Source of the DNA: Neospora caninum Liverpool
Lineage: Eukaryota > Apicomplexa > Conoidasida > Eucoccidiorida > Sarcocystidae
Length of the DNA: 64,000 nucleotides
Direction of reading: 5' to 3'
Assembly: GCF_000208865.1 (NCBI RefSeq)
Contig: NC_018395.1
Coordinates: forward strand, 3,878,606 to 3,942,605
Under the pieces are notes generated by a model. It was given only the letters and a program-made list of their open reading frames with translations. It searched no databases and had not been told where the DNA came from. Position numbers and translations under genes: made by a program. Shown here piece by piece: positions 11,780 to 24,200 of the stretch (position 1 is the stretch's first letter; every line of letters starts with the position of its first letter).

Positions 11780-14149
11780 GGTGGGAACTGCGGTGTACGC
11801 TGCGGTGTACAGACACCTGAATCACGAGAACCGAGGCGAAGGTGACGGAGAAGCAGATGACGAAAGGAGGATGAAGGGGGAAAGAGGGAGGGGAAAGAGA
11901 GAGCAGGACCAGGGGAAAACGGGAGACAAAAAAAATCCGAAGGAAATGCGATGAGAGTATGGACCAGGCGGATGAGGTGAGAGACGATTAAGCGGCAAAG
12001 GGTTGCGTGTGGTTTCCCTCTTGGCGCTTACAAAACGCTTGACAAAGAGACTGCGTTTTTGTCGGAGATTTGCGGAGAGACTGCGAGACGGTACAAGGAA
12101 AAAGTCGAGGGGCAAAACGGTCGCAGGAGAAGGAGCGGAGGCGAGGGACTCCAAGACAGAGAGAGAGAGCCCGGACGAAAGGAGAGAACTTGAAACTTTT
12201 TTAATGAGACAAGAAACTCGCAGGGGAGAGAGGGAGGGATACCCGCAGGCCTCTGGTCAAGGGAAGCAAGAGAAAAAGACGAGGGAGAACAGCAGAGCAA
12301 CGAAGACGAACGAGACAGTGTGAGAAAGACCAGGCGAGCAGAGAGGAGAGACACAGGAAGACTGAGGGAATCATAAAAAACAAGGGAAAACAATGGTGTG
12401 GCGCGGACGGGAGATTGACGCAACTGGCGACGGAGAAATCACAGAAACGAGAGACGGAAAGGAGACACCTTGACTGAGAGGGGAGCTTGGGAAATCCGAA
12501 AAGAGATAGCAACGCAAATTCGGAGTCACTGAGCCGCAGGCGTCTCCAGCGCGGAAGACAGCCGAAATGGAGACGGAGAGATCAGAAGAAACAGAAGGAT
12601 GGGAGAAATGGGAGGAGAAAATAAGACATACCACGTGAGAGGAAGAGAGAGAACAAAGAGAGCGAGGAGAGAAGATGATACAGACTGCGATAGGATTAAG
12701 GCCGTGGGCAGATTTTAAGCCGATGAAGGGAAAACCGGGCGCAGACGACAGGACGCGGATTGTACAATTCGGAGACAGAATGACAGGAATAATGTCGAAT
12801 AGAGGAGTGGGAAAAAGAGGTGTCTCTCAAGCTTGCAGACTTAAGCCTGTGTCAGACAGAAGGGGCCGAAGGGACAGGACGAGGGGGACAGGCTGACAGT
12901 GGTACGACGCAAAACAGAAACGCGGGAGACGGATTCTACGACTTGCTGGTGAGACTCGGGAAGAAGCCGATCTGACGCAACGCTCCACAATATACAAAGA
13001 GCAGAGGAAGGAAAAGAGAAACCGCGATTGGCCTGAGGAGAACCCGACAAATCCCTCCCTGCGGCAGCCTGATTTTGTGTGGCGGGGAGACTGTGTGCCT
13101 CAGGAGGAGTGACCACCGGAGGTTCCCGAAAAAAGAAGAAAAGTGGAAGAGTGAGCGGTACTGAAGGAGAAGACTGGGAAGCGTAAAGATGGAGGAAAAG
13201 CGGCAGTCTCCTTGAAAAGGATGTTCACGATCGGCAGCGTTCTGTTGCCTTTGCTGACAAACACACATGATGCGCAATCGAATAGAACTGCCGGTGCATG
13301 CAGCCGTTTCAAGTGCCGACTTTTCGTCCGCTTTTTCTGGCGCAGCCGACGGTTCAGATCTGATCCTCCTGGACCAATCGCAGAAAAGACGAAAAGCGAT
13401 TTCAAAAGAACCATTTCTTGTTCACAGGAGCGGACGAATTAGCTGCATTTCGTTCTGACGGAAGTCAAGTCTCGTTTCGCCTGACACCGCCGACGTCTCG
13501 GGTCTATGTACACCGGAAACGACGGTCCGATTCTCGGCGACAACTTGGGGGTTCCAAACGCGAAGAAAATCCGGTATCCACTGTTTTGTTCGCAAGTCTT
13601 TTCGTTTTTTCGTCTGATAGACAAGAGCGATTCTTGGTTTTCTCCCTCGGGAAACCTGCTAGTGTCTGTAAGTGATCCGCGTCGCGTCCTCGTGACGATC
13701 CTGTGAGCCGCTTCTGGTCCTTTTCCATGACTTCCAAGGATATAAAATAATCACTTTTGTCTCCTCCTTCCTCGTGTTCGCTTCCCGGTTTCTTTCGCGG
13801 GGCGTCTTAGTTTAAAGCCCCTCTCTCTTGGGGATGCCTGTTTCTTCGGGTTTTTGTCGTCAGCGTTTCCCGGCAGTTTCGCCATTTAAAACGCGGTGTC
13901 TCCGTCCATTCACTCGAATTCCACAAGTCCCTCGCTCCGGGGCGATTTCTCGGTTTTCTTCGACGTTTCGCTTGTCCATTTTCGTCTTCTCTCCTTCTCG
14001 CCTCCTCAAACCCCCGTTCTCCTTTCTTTTCCCTCCATCCCTGCGTCTCACTCTCCTCTTTGGCCTCGTTACCGCTGGTTCGTTTCTTTCTGACGCCCCC
14101 CGATTTCCCTTCTGCCAAGGTTCTTTTCTTTCGATGCTCAGGACGCGCC
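11780..14149. promoter_or_regulatory. Divergent (head-to-head) promoter region of RAE1 and SDE2
   Basis: This 2.4 kb separates two divergent start codons. The plus strand is purine-rich from about 11830 to 13000 (leader of the leftward gene), mixed in the middle, and pyrimidine-rich from about 13740 to 14149 (leader of the rightward gene). The transcription start zones therefore probably lie between about 13050 and 13740. GAGACG words, reported as a promoter element in Toxoplasma, occur near 11980, 12447, 12570 and 12925. No TATA-based promoter is evident. No open frame here has a recognisable domain. Confidence 0.5.
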
Positions 14150-15992
14150 ATGGCGGCTGCATGCACGCTGGGTTCCTTGGCCAGTGAGGGTTTGCCTCAA
14201 CGCGCCCGACACGGATATGGCTCTTCACACTGGTCCCGCTCCCGGCCGTCTCTCTCTTCTTCTTCTCTCTCTTCTTTTCTTTTCTTTCCAAATGCTCCGC
14301 TAGACTTGCGTGATACTTCAAGAAAGGCGGAGCATTGCGAGCAGAACCAGAGGGGACTGGAAATTCCCGAGCTTTCGCCGTTCTTGCGGTCGCTGCGGAT
14401 TTCTCCTTCGCAGGTTCTTCTTCACCTCCCTTCGCACCTGTCGTCTCTTGCCCCGTCTCGTCCTGCAACTTCCTCAACTCTCCTCTTGACCGTTGCAGAA
14501 TTGCAAGTTCTTGCCCTGCCACGATCCGCCCTCGCTATGGTGCAGAAAGCTCTTGATTCCCTCTGTGGCGATTTGTCTCTCCCCTCTACGTTCGCTTCTC
14601 GGCCTCCTGCGTGGTGCATTTCTTGTTCGAAATCGCCCGAGCGTTCAGAAGAACGGAACTGCGATGGCTGCAACGACACAGAGGACGAGGAAGAACTTTG
14701 GTTTCTTCCCGGATTCTTTCTCTTTTCTGCTGCGCGCCAACGTCTCGCCCTCCCTCCTCATCTTCCATTTCGTTTGCTCCTTGGAACGCGCGAGCTGAGA
14801 GAAAATTCCCTTCTTCCCCTCTCCTGCCTGGTAGTTCCGGCGTCGTCGCAGACGGCTGCAGCCGATCACAGAACGCCGTCTTCCTGTTCCGCTCCCTCGT
14901 CGCTCTCTGCCTGTCTCTCCGCTTCAGCGCCGCTACCTCGTCTTGTTCCGCTGCTGTCGCTACACCTGCTGTTTCCTCTGCTGGGAGGGAAAGGCGGTTT
15001 CGGCGCGCTTTTAAAGAAGCAGAGGAAGAAACAGTCGCGTGCGGCGCTCAATTTCGACATGAGCCGAGACCTCTCGGGAAGGCGCCTCAGGCACGCGCAA
15101 GTTGTCGAAAAAATCAAGGCGTGGATTTCGAAGAAACAGCAGGAGACGCGCGCTGTCGAACTGCTGGCCGAACAAACGGAGACTCTGACGCTCGAGGCGG
15201 TAAGGAAAGACGAGACACACGGTCTTCCCGCCGCTCTCCGGGAGGGAGAACCGCTGTCTCCGGGTGTTGCTTTCCTCGGGATCTCGCCCTCGTCTTCGCA
15301 GTATATTCCCGTTAGCTTCCCAAGCTCTCTTGTCTTTTCCGTGACCGTCGTTGTAAGCGTGCATGAAGCGTGGTGGCGTTGAGCGCGTATAATTTGAAAA
15401 CCAACATGTGTGTACACACGCGCATGTATAACGCCAGCCGCGTTTCAGTATCTCAGGTTCTGTACGGGCTCTCGTTCGAGGACAGCTTACCGCGAAAAAG
15501 GCTCTGTTTTCCGGGGCAAGCTGTGGGAAGGCGCGCGCGGACGCGTTTGCTTTCGGCCTGCAGGAAACGAAACGGAAGGAGCCTGCGCCGAGCCTGGACG
15601 AGTCGTTCATTCGCTCCCTCAAGGACAACTCGATGAAGATGCCCATGCTCATCAACGAGGGCTTGAGAGAAGAGAAAGAGACGCAGTGAGGTTCCGTCAC
15701 CGCGGCTCGCGCCGTTTCGCAGCCGTGCATGCACACAAAACACAGGCACGAAGACGACACAGGCGTCGCTTGATTGCCGAAATGGTCTTTTGCTGTGCGA
15801 CGTTCGGAGTGCACCCCGCGAGGGAGGAGGCAGCTGGCCATCTCTTTTCGTTCTCCCTTCCGTTATATTTGCCTGTCACGCTCTTCCTCGCTCCACATCC
15901 CGTTCTAGGTTTATCGCGACAACTGGTCAGAGCCATGCATCTCTATATCTCCACATTTATACCCCGATATCTATATATACATATAAATATAC

Positions 15993-16029
<37 letters not shown>

Positions 16030-17633
16030 TATTGAAGCATACGAGATCGTGCCCCCGAGTCGATGGAGCGTTTTTATGCACAGCGGCGCAGTGGTTTTTC
16101 TTTTCGTTTAGGAAAGCCCTGAGTTTGCAGAAGGAGAAGCACAGAAGCGTCTCGCTGGCAAAGATAAAGAAACAAAGCAACTGGTTTCTCCACCACGATC
16201 TGCTTGAGGACGAAGAAGAGGAAGACGAAGAAGACGCATGCAGTGAGTCGACCGCTGTCACGGGTCTTCACCAGGCTGCGCCTCCCCGTCTTTCAGATCC
16301 CCGAGGAAGAGGGTCGTCCCCCGCGCCAGAGAGACGAAACCCTACGAAGACCAGATTCCCGCGACTCGGAAACCTATGTGGCAAACCCCCTTCTTCTCCC
16401 TCGTCTTCATCCTCTTCTTCTTCGTCTTCTTCTTCTTCTTCGTCTTCTTCTTCGTCTTCGTCTTCATCTTCTTCGTCGTCTTCTGCCTCTTCGTCGTCTT
16501 TGGCAGCCGTTACCGCGTCGAGTGAAGAGACAGACAAACAGAACGAGGCGGAAGCAGCGAGAGCCGAAGAACAGAAGTGGACGCTGGCGGCGGAGCGTCT
16601 CGACGTGCATGCGTTTGCAACTGCAGACGAGCTCGAGAAAAACGTCCATCCTGAGGGTATGCAAAAACGGACGAGAAGGCGGTTTGCCAATTTGTCCAAA
16701 GCTTCGCCTTCATCCCCGCGCACTTTCATCGGGGCTTGTGTTCCCCCTGTCCGCCGCTCTGTCTTGATGCATCACCTCTTCTCTCATTCCTTCCTTTCGT
16801 CTCGACCGCTTTTCCCGCTTCTTCTCTTTAGGTCTTTTCCTCCTCTCTCTTCTGCGCTTCGTCTCTTCTGTTGTTCTTTTTGCGTCTTTCTTCCCTGTCC
16901 TTTCTTCCTGTCTGCTTGGCCACCTCTCGCTTCCTGTATTTCTTTCCGCTTCCCCGCTGTCTTTCTGTCCTCTCTTTTCTTCCTTCCGTCCCAGCGTTTT
17001 TCCGGCCTCGTGCCTGCCACTAGGCCTCGACACGGCCACGGACTGCCTCCTTTGCTGTCTCTGTCTCTCTGCCGCTCTGTCTCGCTTCTCTCCTGCCTTT
17101 TGTTTTCTTGCGGTTGCCGCGTGCGCCTGTCCCCTTCCCACTTGGGCCGATGGAGGCGCTTCGGGGCCGTCTGTCCTTTCTGTCTGCGGCACCGTTTCGC
17201 AGCTTCTCTCTCCGCGTATAAAGATACCGCATGTGGGTGGTTTGCCGCGTTGTCTCGACAACCACGCGCAGTCTCTCCTTTTTTTCCTTTTTTGCGTCGC
17301 TCAGTTCTCAAGAAGAAGCTTGCCATGCTCGGCTGGAAATGCGGCGGGAAGCCCTCGGAGAGGTGCGCTCGACACTTGCTCACCGCGGGTCTCTCGTGTT
17401 TGCGGGACAGCGTAAACGGACTTCTTGTCTCTGCTGCTCTCGCGCTCTCGCGTCTCCATTCGTTTGTTTAGCTGCGCGGTCGTGCCGTCTCTGTCTCGTG
17501 CCCATGCCTTCGCGCGCCTTGCGTTCCACCCCGTCACCGCTCTCCTCTCTCTGTGCGCCACCCGACGTATGTTGCATCCTGTTATCTTCGCCACAATACC
17601 CTCCGCATAGTACTGCGACTCATATATACATGC

Positions 17634-17664
<31 letters not shown>

Positions 17665-17988
17665 CACACTGGCGCGTGCCCGATTATTAACTTCGCCTGC
17701 ATGTGTGTAGGATGCTGTCAAAAGCGCCGTCTCTCGTCTGTCTCCCTTTACGTTTCTTTCGCTCTGCGCCTGCGATGACGCTGTCCCGTTCTCAGTCGAT
17801 GTCTCGTCTCGCGTTCTGTGTCGCTCTCCCTATCGCGTTTCCCTCCCTCTACTCCATTCGGGCTCAATGACGCCTCGTCTCTCTTTTCTTTCTGCAGAGC
17901 CGCACGGCTGTTTCTCGTGAAGACACTCAACGGCAAACCTCCGCCAAAACACGTCCTCGCTCCGAAGAAAGACTCAAGCCGAGGCTGA
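14150..17988 (+). CDS. SDE2: SDE2 ubiquitin-fold telomere/splicing factor
   Basis: SDE2 is made as a ubiquitin-like precursor cut after a GG in the GGKGG motif. The released C-terminal part acts in pre-mRNA splicing and genome stability in yeast and animals. Six exons join in phase: 14150-15199, 15564-15685, 16112-16242, 16297-16656, 17305-17362, 17898-17988, giving 603 residues. LLGGKGGFGALL sits at about residues 277-288, so cleavage would follow G280 and expose K281. RDLSGRRLR follows at about 306-314, the family's second hallmark. A long mixed-codon serine run lies in exon 4. The C-terminus reads VLKKKLAMLGWKCGGKPSER, then AARLFLVKTLNGKPPPKHVL, matching the SAP-like end of animal SDE2. 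The start ATG has the context GCGCCATGG. The region before GGKGG is about 280 residues, against roughly 75-85 in animals. Serine/leucine-rich inserts there make the ubiquitin fold hard to see. Confidence 0.9.
15972..16025. repeat. (TA)n tract in SDE2 intron 2
   Basis: Compound ATATACATATAAATA and (TA)n sequence inside the intron between SDE2 exons 2 and 3. Confidence 0.88.
16385..16500 (+). repeat. Serine-coding trinucleotide repeat in SDE2 exon 4
   Basis: Imperfect TCT/TCG/TCA repeats encode a run of more than thirty serines with one alanine interruption before SLAAVTASSEE. Mixed codons suggest selection on the protein, or an old repeat, rather than a recent slippage expansion. Confidence 0.88.
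17634..17661. repeat. (TA)n tract in SDE2 intron 5
   Basis: About twelve TA dinucleotides in the 535-base intron before the last SDE2 exon. Confidence 0.88.
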
Positions 17989-19506
17989 GAGGATTCCAAA
18001 ACCCTCGAAACAAAAAAGAGCGACACCGAATGGCTTACCTGGTGGAGCGGCAAGTTCTGTGTGGGCGCGTTCGATTTGGGTTTACGTTGATTCATGATAT
18101 TTGTACACGTGTATGGGTCTCGTCTGTATTTACGCACCTGGGATTCTTTTTTCGAGTATCGAGTCGTAGCCGCGAGAACCCTATCAGCATCGTGGCACAG
18201 GCAAACAAGTTGCCTTTGCTTTCGCGGCGGTAAACGGCAGACTCCTTCGTGGCTTGGCTCTCGCTTTTTTGGGTTCGAGATTCCGCGCCAGAAAGACTGT
18301 GCGAGCCTCGTGCGTCAGCCTGCGATCAACCTGCGGGAGCTCCGTTTATAAGCCGATACCCGCCTCTCCGTATATGTTCCAGACTGTTTGGCTTCGCCTC
18401 TGCATGCGAAACCAAACAGTCGCCTTGCCGTCGATATGGGGCAGCTGTTGATTTGTGGGGTGCCTAACAGAAAACCGCTTTTGGAGAATTCCTCTCTCCT
18501 TCTTTGCAGCTACTCGCGTGCGCAAACGAAAGCTCAAGCAACGCCAACTGCATGCACTTGTATAAAAATGTGCATGTATACATATTATCTGGATATATAT
18601 ATATATATATATATATCTTGATATTTCGCTCTATAAATACATCTTGATATAGCCACGTCTATAGAAATTCCTGCGAAGCTCATGGGCATGTGTATATTCA
18701 CATGGATGTCTGCTGCTATTTGTGTATACATCGAGACACAAAGGAGGCCACCCACTTAGCGTATAGAAATGAGGATGTGGATCGAGCTGACCGATGTAGG
18801 TGCGTGAAAGCGGCTGCTCTCGTAGAGGGAAGAGCGGTCTCCACGAGGCCGTGATTCTTCTGTGGACTCGGACTGGAAAGAAGGCCGAGAGAAAACCGAC
18901 TGGATTTCACTCACTCGCGAAAAACACAGAGCAACCAGAGACGCAACCGTCAACCGGAGAAGCGAAGCTGAACGCCCCGACCCACCCCCCCTCCTCTCCC
19001 CCGCACGGAGGGAGAGGCTGCGAGCGGCAACGGAACGAGCATTAGCGAGAAAAAAGTGAATGTTAAAAAAAAAGCAAGGCGCGTCGGTCTGCAGTCGCCG
19101 CCCGGACCGTCATAACACCAGAAGGGGTGAAAGGCAGCGCAGAGGACAGGCAAAAAATCCGTTTGTGTTGAGAAAGTGCCCAAGTCTTTTCACGTGGCTG
19201 CTTAAGCGGTGCGTTATCGCTTCGCCGTGCGAGCCTTCGACAGGACAGAGGCGAAAGACGGGGGCAAAAAGGAAAACGCTACAAGCTTCAGGTCACACGC
19301 TCCATGTGACGCGGTTCCCTACAGGAGTCGCACCCACAGCATACCCCCTTCCTGCTGCGTATCGGGCGTCCACCGTTGTCTTTCCTTCCCGTTCCTTGCC
19401 GTTTCTTCTCGTTTATACTCCCTGCCTTTCCCGTTTGCTCCTGGGCTTTCCTCTTGACGCTTCCCTATCTTTTCGTCTGTTTCCGGTTCCGGTTTTTTGC
19501 CGCGCC
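17989..19506. other. Tail-to-tail gap between SDE2 and the DHHC gene
   Basis: This holds the 3' flanks of two converging genes. A (TA)n tract lies at about 18594-18617. A palindromic TGCATGC word lies near 18549. The plus strand turns purine-rich around 18860-19150, as expected for the minus-strand 3' UTR. I see no supported gene. Confidence 0.5.
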
Positions 19507-21223
19507 TCACGTCGTTTTCCCTTTGACTCCCCCAGAGGAAAGACTGCCTCGAGCCGCTCGCCCTTCCCTGGCTGCGCGCGCGAGAGGCTGCGGCCCATCT
19601 GCGTTGCTTTGCCGATTCTCGTCCTGAGAAAAAAAACGCAATTCCACGCCTTCGGCCATCAACCCCGCCTCGCCTCGACCGTCGCGTGTCCCGTCCGAGT
19701 CTCTCTGCTTCGCCTCGCCTTCACGGCAATTCGCCGGTGATCGTCCGAAAGGCCAGAGCCCCCGGAGAAAGGAAGCCGGCGAGAGTGCGAAAACCGAGAC
19801 AAAGCGCGAAGCCGGAGCGTGAGAGCGGCCGCGAGGAGGATGCCGAGCCTGCGCCGAGGACGGCGAGAGAGGAGGTAAAAGTTGAGAGACTTGCAGCAAC
19901 GCATGCGAAACGGAGGCGCTGTAGATCGTGCGCTGCCCCAGCCAGAAGGTGAGACAGTTTTTCCACATCTGCGCAAAAGTCAAAGAGCGAAGAAGAAGGA
20001 AACAATGCGACAAGAACTCAAGAGCAAGAGGAACCGACACAAAGTGAAGGCGAGAAATCGAGAGAGAGGGAGAGAGTAAACGCGAAAACACGTCGAGTGA
20101 AGAGGAACTCAAATGCGAGCTCGAAGTCACACCTGAGAACAGTACGGCGCGACGCTGTCCATGTCGTCGTTTCTCGTCCTTTGAGTTTGAAAATCGCTCG
20201 TGCTTACCCCCGCTGAGAACGGATTGAACGTTTTCCTGCCTGAGCCGGCGCCCTGACAACGGCCATTGCGTCCTCGAATCGGTCGCCAGAGATAAGCGTA
20301 CCTTCAAGAGAACCAAAAGAGGAGATATCACAGAAAACGAGGAGCTCTTTTTCAGGGCCAGAAGGTGGGATAGTGGGGGACAACAGACGAGCAACGCTCA
20401 GGCGAGCGGCGGAGGCAGACCAAAAAACGGAAGAAGCGGTTTATGACGCGTTTCAACGGCGACATTGACACAAGCCGGGACCGGGACTGCTCGGAACCCA
20501 AGCGGCGAAAACGAGAGAGACGAGGAGAGAGGCTCGAGAACGGGCGAGGAGGACACACGGTGAAGAGAAAACAAAGACAGAAATGGACATGAGACAGACT
20601 GAAGAGAACCGATGACAGATCGTGCACAGGCACAGGCGGCACGAGCCGTTCTACGGATTGCGTTCAGACACACTGACGAGGAGCCAGGAGCGACGATTCA
20701 CCACAGTGAAGAAGAAAGACAAAAGGCCGGGGAGGGAAACGGAAAACTGACCTTCCGCGATTCAGAACCTCGTTCGCAGTAATGTTTTGAGCAATGTTCC
20801 GCATGTGGCCGAACACCAAAACACTCAGACGACAGAGGGAAAAGACGTGGAGCAAGACAACCTGCGAAGGAAACCGCCCACGAAGACATCGAAACGGGTT
20901 GTGGATATCGATGGCTTTCCGTGCGTGAGTCACGGCGAGATTGCCATGTTTGCCTTGGTATCTGTGGCTCTGAGTCAGTATGTATGTACAACTCGCCACA
21001 GTGAGAGCGACACGTCGATCTGCACAGACTTATATATATATATATATATATGACGTTGCTTGAACCATGCTACGTTCGCGATATGTTGGCCTCTACGGGG
21101 ATGTTTCGTAGAAGAGTGTCTCTCTTCAGGACAGATGCACGGTGCGCCTGCTTCTTCGATGCAGCGGCAGCGTCCACTGCCTCGCTTGTATATATGTCTA
21201 TACCCACGGACGCAGCGTTCGCC

Positions 21224-21255
<32 letters not shown>

Positions 21256-21260
21256 TGATG

Positions 21261-21293
<33 letters not shown>

Positions 21294-24200
21294 ATATAGA
21301 TATACATATCTAGATGTATAGGTTATTGCTACCGACCTCACCGTGCGTCGAGTGGAAACAACAGAGAAGAGGAGACTCACGAGGAGGAGAAGGGCGCGAC
21401 GAGGGCTGCGCGCATGCAGCCAGTCCTCAGCGAGGTCAGTCGCGTCGGGGCCGAGAGAGAGGCACGCGAGGCAACAGACCAGGTGCACTATCTGAGGCGC
21501 GGATTGAAACAGAGACACGATGGGAGAGACGAGCCGGTGGACAAAGGCAGAGAAACGAGAAGGAAGAGAAGGACGGAAAGAACGAGAGGCGCGACGAAGG
21601 ACGAGACGAAGAGGACGACGCAGGAAGGACGAGGAAAGGCCAACTAGAGAGGATCCAGACGAGCGCAAGCGGAAGAAGCGAGGGCCGGAAGCGCCGGCGA
21701 CAAATAACGGGAGGACGACAGGGTATTGGAAGCATTCGCCCCAAACAACGCATCCGACGTGACCAGGGGAATAACAGGACGACACTTCCACCGAGGCCTG
21801 AGCGATGCATCGATGTGCTCTGAACCCGACTCAGCTCCAGGCGTTTGCGTGGAACCCGGGGAAACGCACGTAGCCGCTTCCAAGGCCAGAGGAGACTCCC
21901 GCAGAGTTTCGCCGAAGGCCTTACTTGGGCGAGAGTGTGGACGAGCAGCCAGGACGTGAAGAGGCGCGCGTTCAAAGCGCCGACGCAGTTGTACACCCAA
22001 ACGCAATGGTGATCGAAGCCCTCCACGCAACGATTGCAGACGCTGGAGAAAACCCAAGAGCGAATCGAGGCAGGCACAGAAAAACAGAGGCGAATAAGAG
22101 ACAGGATAGGCGAAAACACCATTCAGACACGTGAAGAAACCCATCACGGACGCATGTGCGTCCAGTGCGGAAGGCAAGCGCGGCGAAGCAGAGAAACAAA
22201 CATACAGACGAGGCACGCGCCCCTACGTCGAACAACGATGCTCCCGAGCAGACGACAGGTTCGGCAGAGTCACGTGGAAACCAAAAGATGCAGAACAACG
22301 GGAAAACCAGCGACAGCTTCCCCGAGGGCGGCGTTCTCAAGCGCAGGCGGAAGAGTGCGGCAACACGGTGGAGAACCTACAAGCAGTGCTTCGTCCTCAA
22401 AGCGCGGTATATCCAGCACGTGCGACAAAGACGGTCGAGGTCGAGTGCTGCGAGGGTGTCTGCATGCGTCTGAGGATTGTCGAGAATCTGCACGCAACGG
22501 AAACATATCCCAGGAAACGGTTTTACCGGCGTGCGGGTCTCCCACCGCCGGCGGGTTCTCATAATGGCGTCCCTCCGGCCTTCGTTCCCCCTTCGCTTCC
22601 GTTTATCCCCATCCTTGACGTTTTCCGTGTCAGCACCCCAGGGCAACAAGCGAAGGAGCGAGACGCAACTTCGATAAACCGCGCTTTGCAACATCGCGCT
22701 TCCAGACTCTCTGGCGATTCGTTTTTCTTCCCGTTTGCCGGTCTGCACAGGGAGATTCGCCACGGCCACTCTGGCCCTCTCTGCACAAACTCCTGTGCGA
22801 TTCACCTTGCGCGTGGAAAGCGTCTGTCGACTCCATCGCGGCCCAGTCTGTCTCTTCCGGGATCCGCGAGGGTGTCTCCGTTCTTCGCTCGTGTGCCGTC
22901 TGCCCCGCCTTAAAACCCCACATTCGCATTGCTGTTTGGCGCCCCGATATATCGCCCCCACTGGTGTCGAGCGTTTCCCTTGTTTCCCGACACTTCTCTG
23001 CAAACGTCCAGAGAGTATCCCCACCGCACGCGGTTCTTCCCATACGCGGTTCGCAGGCGCCCCTCCCCACGTACCTCCATGAGCTCCTCGACGGCGCTTG
23101 TGCCCCGCCGCCGCTTGGGGAGCGTTCCTGGATCCGAGAGGAGGAGGAGGAGGAAGAGGGCGAGGTCTGCACATGCTAGCCAAAAGACAGTGTCGCCAAG
23201 AACGAGAAAGAAGAAGAAAGATGCAACGCGACTAAGGAGAGGGAAACGACGGCAGTACAGCGTGAGCAGGCCAGGAGCCTGGAGCCGGTCAGCGGAACGC
23301 GATTCACGCACCGCGCCCGCGGAAGAGGAAGAGAAGCCGGGGGCGGCGGAGGGCGAAGAGAAGGAAAACAGCGACGCTCCAGTGGACGGATGCATCTGCT
23401 GGAAAACAAAGACAAAAGGGCGTCACACTGTCCATGTGGCAGAACCCAGAAGCGGCTACACCTGAACGACCCCTAAAGGTGGAAGGTAAGCATCTCTAGA
23501 ATTACACAAAAAAAGGGACGGACAACATATTGTAAAGGCAAGGGAAGATAGGCACGAAGAGACGCACAAGCATATATACATATATATACATGGATAGATA
23601 GATAGACACATATATAGACAGATGGACAGATACATAGGTATGTCATATGAGCATGCAGACGCATTTGCTTGTATCTGCGTACACGCCAACGCACAGAGAT
23701 ATACTCACGGTTGTACAGTATACAAGAATACGCGAGATGAAGGCTGTTTCTCCCGCAACAGAGAGAAAGCAGTCTTTCGAGCCAAAGGGAACACGGACAC
23801 TCTTCTCCAGCCTCGCCACCCACGCACAGGCGTTGCTTATTTCCGGGCGAGAGTGGGTTCGTACCGAGAGGATGGTTTTCGCGGTGTAGATCATGAGAAG
23901 GAGACAGGCGAAGGCGGCGGCTGACGGCCATTTGTACTGCACTGCTTCACTCCAGTTGCAGCAGAGGTTCGTGATTCTCCTCAGGCGCTGGCACGTGCGC
24001 GAATTGCCTTCCTGACGCAAAAGAGGCATCGAGAACGACCGCTCCATCAACGATTCAGGCACGGCGCCCCCAGCTTTCACCGCGCTGTGCTTGCGTCTGC
24101 GTTTCTCGTTTCCCTTCTTTTTCTCCCTTCTTTTTGCCTCACAAAAAGACGCCCAACCGACACACGGGCATACAGTTGACTGACCGGGGGACGCATGCGT

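Noticed and set aside
16268..16729. Acidic 153-codon minus-strand frame
   Set aside because: Antisense of the SDE2 serine-run exon, which is fixed by phase and by the C-terminal SDE2 homology.
16204..16767. Alternative plus frame beginning IPEEEGRPPRQRDE in SDE2 exon 4
   Set aside because: It is out of phase with the upstream exon and turns into a Leu/Arg repeat; the serine frame continues into the SAP-like C-terminus.
21198..21313. Tyr-Ile repeat peptides from open frames here and at other (TA)n sites
   Set aside because: They are translations of (TA)n microsatellites in introns.
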